Below are positions 61,078 through 64,000 of a stretch of DNA of 64,000 nt, in pieces. This DNA comes from Paenibacillus borealis (lineage in GTDB: Bacteria; Bacillota; Bacilli; Paenibacillales; Paenibacillaceae): assembly GCF_000758665.1 (NCBI RefSeq), contig NZ_CP009285.1, positions 4,774,001 through 4,838,000 of the forward strand. Direction: 5' to 3'. Made by a program: the position numbers and the translations under genes. Each line of letters begins with the position of its first letter. Position 1 is the stretch's first letter. The notes below the pieces were generated by a model. It saw only the letters and a program-made list of their open reading frames with translations, was not told where the DNA came from and searched no databases.

Positions 61078-61256
61078 TTGGATAAACGTATCTTAATTTG
61101 GAGGTTTGGGAGTATTTGAGGTAATTAGATGGATAAACGTCATTTAATTACATGCATTCACCCAAATGTAGACTATTCCCGGTATATTAAGTGCTGTTTA
61201 TCCAACTGTTGCCGGGCTAAGGCGCCTCCGTTCATAAGCAAGTGGAGACAATCCAA
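61078..61256. repeat. Four-site element, TTGGATAAACG family
   Basis: TTGGATAAACGTATCTTAAT (61078) and ATGGATAAACGTCATTTAAT (61129) are 51 bp apart. Inverted copies are ATTAAGTGCTGTTTATCCAA (61186-61205) and a decayed AGCAAGTGGAGACAATCCAA (61237-61256, 13 of 20 bases match), again 51 bp apart. The central span is 77 bp; total 179 bp. It lies in the 710-bp convergent gap between dapA and the helicase, which otherwise shows only two terminators. Confidence 0.85.
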
Positions 61257-61371
61257 CTAGTTCCTACCACCCACGCAGCTACAGCTTTACCCATACGGTT
61301 CCCAGCTTCTTTAGCCGTTTCTACAAAGTTATCGACATTTTGGGTATTTTATAAATTTCTAATCAACAAGA

Positions 61372-61414
61372 AACCACCACTTTCAGTCAGAGACTGATAA
61401 GCGGCGGTTTTTTC
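61372..61414 (+). terminator. Terminator, plus strand
   Basis: An imperfect stem from AACCACCACTTTCAGTC to GACTGATAAGCGGCGGTT ends in T6. It is over 500 bp past the dapA stop, so it may end a longer transcript or an unrecognised RNA from this gap. Confidence 0.55.
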
Positions 61415-61480
61415 ATTATTCATAGGATATATAAGAAACTGCCGCTTCGGGCAAATTCAGCGGGAAGATACAGTAGCGTA

Positions 61481-61510
61481 AAACAAAACAGCCTTCCGGA
61501 AGGAAGGCTG
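61481..61510 (-). terminator. Terminator of the DEAD-box helicase gene
   Basis: On the minus strand CAGCCTTCC-TTCC-GGAAGGCTG is followed by TTTTGTTTT. Confidence 0.85.
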
Positions 61511-61569
61511 CAAGTTTAGTTCAATATATTTGGGTTGTTAAGCTCTCCTTGCTCTCCCCCTATTACAGC

Positions 61570-63189
61570 TTATTGCGACCGGCCTGCATTAGCGGCAGGA
61601 CGGCTGCCAGAGCGTCCGCTTTGGCTTCCGCCGGGTCTGTTACCGGACTGGCTTGAACGGCCGTATTGGCCTCCAGCCGGTTTATTACTTTGGTTGCCGC
61701 CTGGACGGGCGGCAGATCTTTCACCGGGACGGCTGCCGGAGCCTGCTCTGTTGCCCGATTCGCCAGCAGGACGGCTGCTGCCAGCTCCGTTGCCTGCATA
61801 ACTACTGCCCGATGCGCTTTTCGCTCCGTTACCCGCGTAGCTATTACCCGACGCACTTTTCGCTCCGCTGCCTGCATAGCTGTTACCCGATGCGCTTTTC
61901 GCCCCGCTGCCTGCATTGCCATAACCGCCACCCTGCTTGCCTTGCGTGAACCATTCCGATTTCGGCTTGCGTGCCGGGTTCGTTTTGGCTTTCTGCGACG
62001 GTTTGGCCGGTGCTTTGCCAGGACGGTCTGCCAGCAATGCCAGATTGCTCTTGGACATCGGATAAGCATGATCCTTCACTTCCGGAATCACCTTGCCGAT
62101 CAGCTTCTGGATATCCTTCAGGTACGGAATTTCCTCAGCTTCGCACAGCGAGATGGCGATTCCGCTCATTCCCGCACGTCCGGTCCGGCCAATCCGGTGA
62201 ACATAAGTTTCCGGAATATTCGGCAGGTTGAAGTTGATGACATGGGACAGCTCATCAATATCAATCCCGCGGGCGGCGATATCTGTAGCTACCAGCACCC
62301 GTGTTGCACCGCTCTTGAAGTTTCTCAGCGCATTCTGGCGGTCATTCTGCGATTTGTTGCCGTGAATGGCCTGGGCGGTAATATTGATCCGGGTCAAATC
62401 CCGGGTTACCCGGTCAGCCCCGCGTTTGGTGCGGGTGAAGACGAGCGCCGACACGATCGAAGGATCCTGCAGCAGACGGTTCAGCTGATTCTGCTTATTG
62501 CCGTTCTCCAGCAAATAAATCGATTGCTCAATTCTGTCCACGGTGGAAGATACCGGAGTAATCTCAATTTTCACCGGGTCCACCAGCAAAGTCTTCACCA
62601 GCTGAGAAATCTCCGTCGGCATCGTTGCCGAGAAGAACAGCGTCTGCTTCTTGGCCGGCATCTTGGCTATAATCCGCTTCACATCGTGAATGAAGCCCAT
62701 GTCCAGCATGCGGTCCGCTTCATCCAGTACAAGAATCTGCACATGCTGCAGATCCACATGTCTCTGGCTGATCAGATCGATCAGTCTGCCCGGGGTAGCA
62801 ATCAGAATATCTGCACCTTGGCTAAGCGCCCGTTCCTGGGCCTTCTGGGATACCCCTCCGACAATCGCTGTCGAGCGGATCGTTGTGAACTTGCTGTATG
62901 CCTGAATATTCTCGGAGATTTGCAGAGCAAGCTCTCTGGTCGGTGTCAGAATCAGTGAACGAATACGTTTCGCTCCGCCGGTTCTGGACGGCTGCTGGCT
63001 GAGCAGCTGAATAATCGGTAATGAAAAAGCTGCGGTTTTCCCGGTACCTGTCTGGGCACAACCCAGAATATCTCTGCCGGCCAACGCCGCAGGGATGGAT
63101 TCTTCCTGGATTGGAGTCGGGGATGTATAGTTTTCCAGGCTGAGTGCCTTGAGAATCGGGGGAATCAAGTTCAAATCGTTAAATGTCAT
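61570..63189 (-). CDS. DEAD-box ATP-dependent RNA helicase with repetitive tail
   Basis: 539-aa helicase. The core (1-370) has the Q motif TPIQEESIPAAL, motif I AQTGTGKTAAF, Ia PTRELALQ, II DEADRMLD, III SAT, V ATDIAARGID and VI HRIGRTGRAG. From about residue 415 a Gly/Ser/Asn-rich basic tail contains three 13-residue repeats AG(S/N)GAKSASG(N/S)SY and then RPGG-type repeats. Such tails bind RNA non-specifically and may drive condensation. It resembles RhlE/CshA-type cold-shock helicases. AAGGAGAT precedes the ATG. Confidence 0.93.
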   Translation of the reverse strand: MTFNDLNLIPPILKALSLENYTSPTPIQEESIPAALAGRDILGCAQTGTGKTAAFSLPIIQLLSQQPSRTGGAKRIRSLILTPTRELALQISENIQAYSKFTTIRSTAIVGGVSQKAQERALSQGADILIATPGRLIDLISQRHVDLQHVQILVLDEADRMLDMGFIHDVKRIIAKMPAKKQTLFFSATMPTEISQLVKTLLVDPVKIEITPVSSTVDRIEQSIYLLENGNKQNQLNRLLQDPSIVSALVFTRTKRGADRVTRDLTRINITAQAIHGNKSQNDRQNALRNFKSGATRVLVATDIAARGIDIDELSHVINFNLPNIPETYVHRIGRTGRAGMSGIAISLCEAEEIPYLKDIQKLIGKVIPEVKDHAYPMSKSNLALLADRPGKAPAKPSQKAKTNPARKPKSEWFTQGKQGGGYGNAGSGAKSASGNSYAGSGAKSASGNSYAGNGAKSASGSSYAGNGAGSSRPAGESGNRAGSGSRPGERSAARPGGNQSNKPAGGQYGRSSQSGNRPGGSQSGRSGSRPAANAGRSQ

Positions 63190-63376
63190 TTTATCTCCTT
63201 AATTTTGAGTACATATATTTAGTAAGTCATTAATCACAATCACTGTATATAGCTTCTGCGGCGTCTCCACATAGCGCCCGTCAAAGTCATAACACATAAT
63301 GATAACACAGAAAAGCAAATAATGAAAACTTTCATTTCTTTATTTTCAGTAAAATTTCAATTTACCTCCAAACAAC

Positions 63377-63403
63377 AAAAAAAGCAGAGGATTTCTCCCC
63401 TGC
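63377..63403 (-). terminator. Terminator behind pduL
   Basis: On the minus strand GCAGGGGA-GAAA-TCCTCTGC (one wobble pair) is followed by T7. It ends the pduL unit 27 bp past the stop. Confidence 0.88.
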
Positions 63404-63429
63404 CCGTTGCCTTGCAATAATATATAAGA

Positions 63430-64000
63430 CTAATCTACGATTTCAGCAGTATCGCCGTTATTGGCACCTGCAGCGTTAGCTTCGTCGGTGTCGATATGCA
63501 TATCAAGCTTGAAATTGTCGGATACACGGGCGATTACGTTCTCCAGCACCAGGCCACGTTCGCCTCCAAGGCGTACCTTCAGGAGCTGCTTGTCGGCAAT
63601 GCCCCAAGCTTCTGCTTCAGAAGTGTGGAAGTGGATGTGACGGGCTGCCACAATGACACCTGTCTCCAGTTCAACTTCACCGGCTGGACCTTTGATAGTA
63701 ATGCCTGGTGTTCCTTCAATATGGCCGGATTCACGTACAGGTGCCTTCACGCCGAGGCTGAATGCGTCTGTGCGCGATACTTCCAGCTGGGAAGCCGGAC
63801 GGGCCGGGCCGAGAATTCTCACTTTGTCGAACTTACCTTTGGTACCGATTACTGCGACTTGCTCATTTGCTGCGAATTGTCCTGGCTGGGAAAGGGGTTT
63901 GAACTCAGTCAATTGGTAACCTGCGCCAAACAATGCTTCCACATGCTCCTGCGTAAGGTGAATATGTCGGGCCGACACACCTACGGATACAGTCTTGCTC
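63430..64000 (-). CDS. pduL: PduL-type phosphotransacylase, 5' end outside window
   Basis: At least 190 residues of a PduL family acyl transferase, which swaps phosphate and CoA on acetyl or propionyl groups. The zinc-binding motifs are VSVGVSARHIHLTQ near the start and IVAARHIHFHTSEAEAWG in the second half. The frame stays open to the right edge (SKTVSVGV...), so the true start lies outside. No shell protein or other pdu gene is visible; in Firmicutes lacking microcompartments PduL can act as the general phosphotransacetylase. Confidence 0.88.
   Translation of the reverse strand, partial: SKTVSVGVSARHIHLTQEHVEALFGAGYQLTEFKPLSQPGQFAANEQVAVIGTKGKFDKVRILGPARPASQLEVSRTDAFSLGVKAPVRESGHIEGTPGITIKGPAGEVELETGVIVAARHIHFHTSEAEAWGIADKQLLKVRLGGERGLVLENVIARVSDNFKLDMHIDTDEANAAGANNGDTAEIVD

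Noticed and set aside
61666..62958. 430-codon open frame on the plus strand
   Set aside because: Antisense to the DEAD-box helicase; all helicase motifs are on the other strand.

Overview
The window looks like a chromosomal stretch of a spore-forming, plant-polysaccharide-degrading Firmicute, most likely Paenibacillus or a close relative. This rests on strong GGAGG-type ribosome binding sites, GerA-family spore germination genes, a CIRCE operator, YesM/YesN-type two-component genes, CcpA (cre)-like sites, many AraC regulators, and a GH52 beta-xylosidase very like that of Geobacillus. No rRNA, tRNA, prophage, insertion sequence or CRISPR array was seen.

Layout. 1-5.7 kb: L-rhamnose catabolism (fucO-rhaB-rhaA-rhaD on the minus strand, divergent DeoR regulator). 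5.9-13.4 kb: ankyrin protein, cysteine desulfidase-family enzyme, zwf and gnd (oxidative pentose phosphate), HxlR regulator, MFS transporter. 13.5-17.8 kb: spore germinant receptor genes (A, C and a small two-helix D-like subunit, with B transcribed divergently). 17.8-26 kb: GH43, GH88 and GH52 glycosidases with three AraC/cupin genes. 26.3-34.6 kb: sugar ABC importer without its own ATPase, two paralogous binding proteins, and a YesM/YesN two-component pair. 34.8-39.3 kb: DUF218 protein, APH-like kinase, ybaK, a YolD-like protein, aspA. 39.5-44 kb: an unrecognised 561-aa protein divergent from kduI-DeoR-kduD (unsaturated uronate catabolism). 44-49.7 kb: hypothetical, Nudix, GH42 beta-galactosidase with AraC regulator, phosphoglycerate-mutase-like phosphatase. 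50-53.6 kb: heterodimeric ABC exporter and a divergent LysR gene. 55-64 kb: small secreted protein, htpG under CIRCE, GyrI-like protein, MBL hydrolase, LysR/dapA-like pair, DEAD-box helicase, and partial pduL.

How it works together. None of the four glycosidases (GH43, GH88, GH52, GH42) shows a signal peptide, so they probably act in the cytoplasm on imported oligosaccharides from xylan, galactan and pectin-type polymers. Unsaturated uronates released by GH88 would enter KduI/KduD. Rhamnose goes through RhaA, RhaB and RhaD to DHAP and lactaldehyde, which FucO reduces. Several of these promoters carry cre-like sites, suggesting carbon catabolite control.

The most unusual signal is non-coding. 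At least seven intergenic elements of about 172-183 bp, built from at least two and probably three different sequence motifs, share one four-site plan: two motif copies 50-52 bp apart, a 69-79 bp central span, then two more copies, inverted in the families where orientation can be read. They sit only in convergent or tandem gene gaps, never in divergent promoter regions. In two elements (25989-26163 and 35762-35936) the geometry is identical to the base although the spacer sequences differ.
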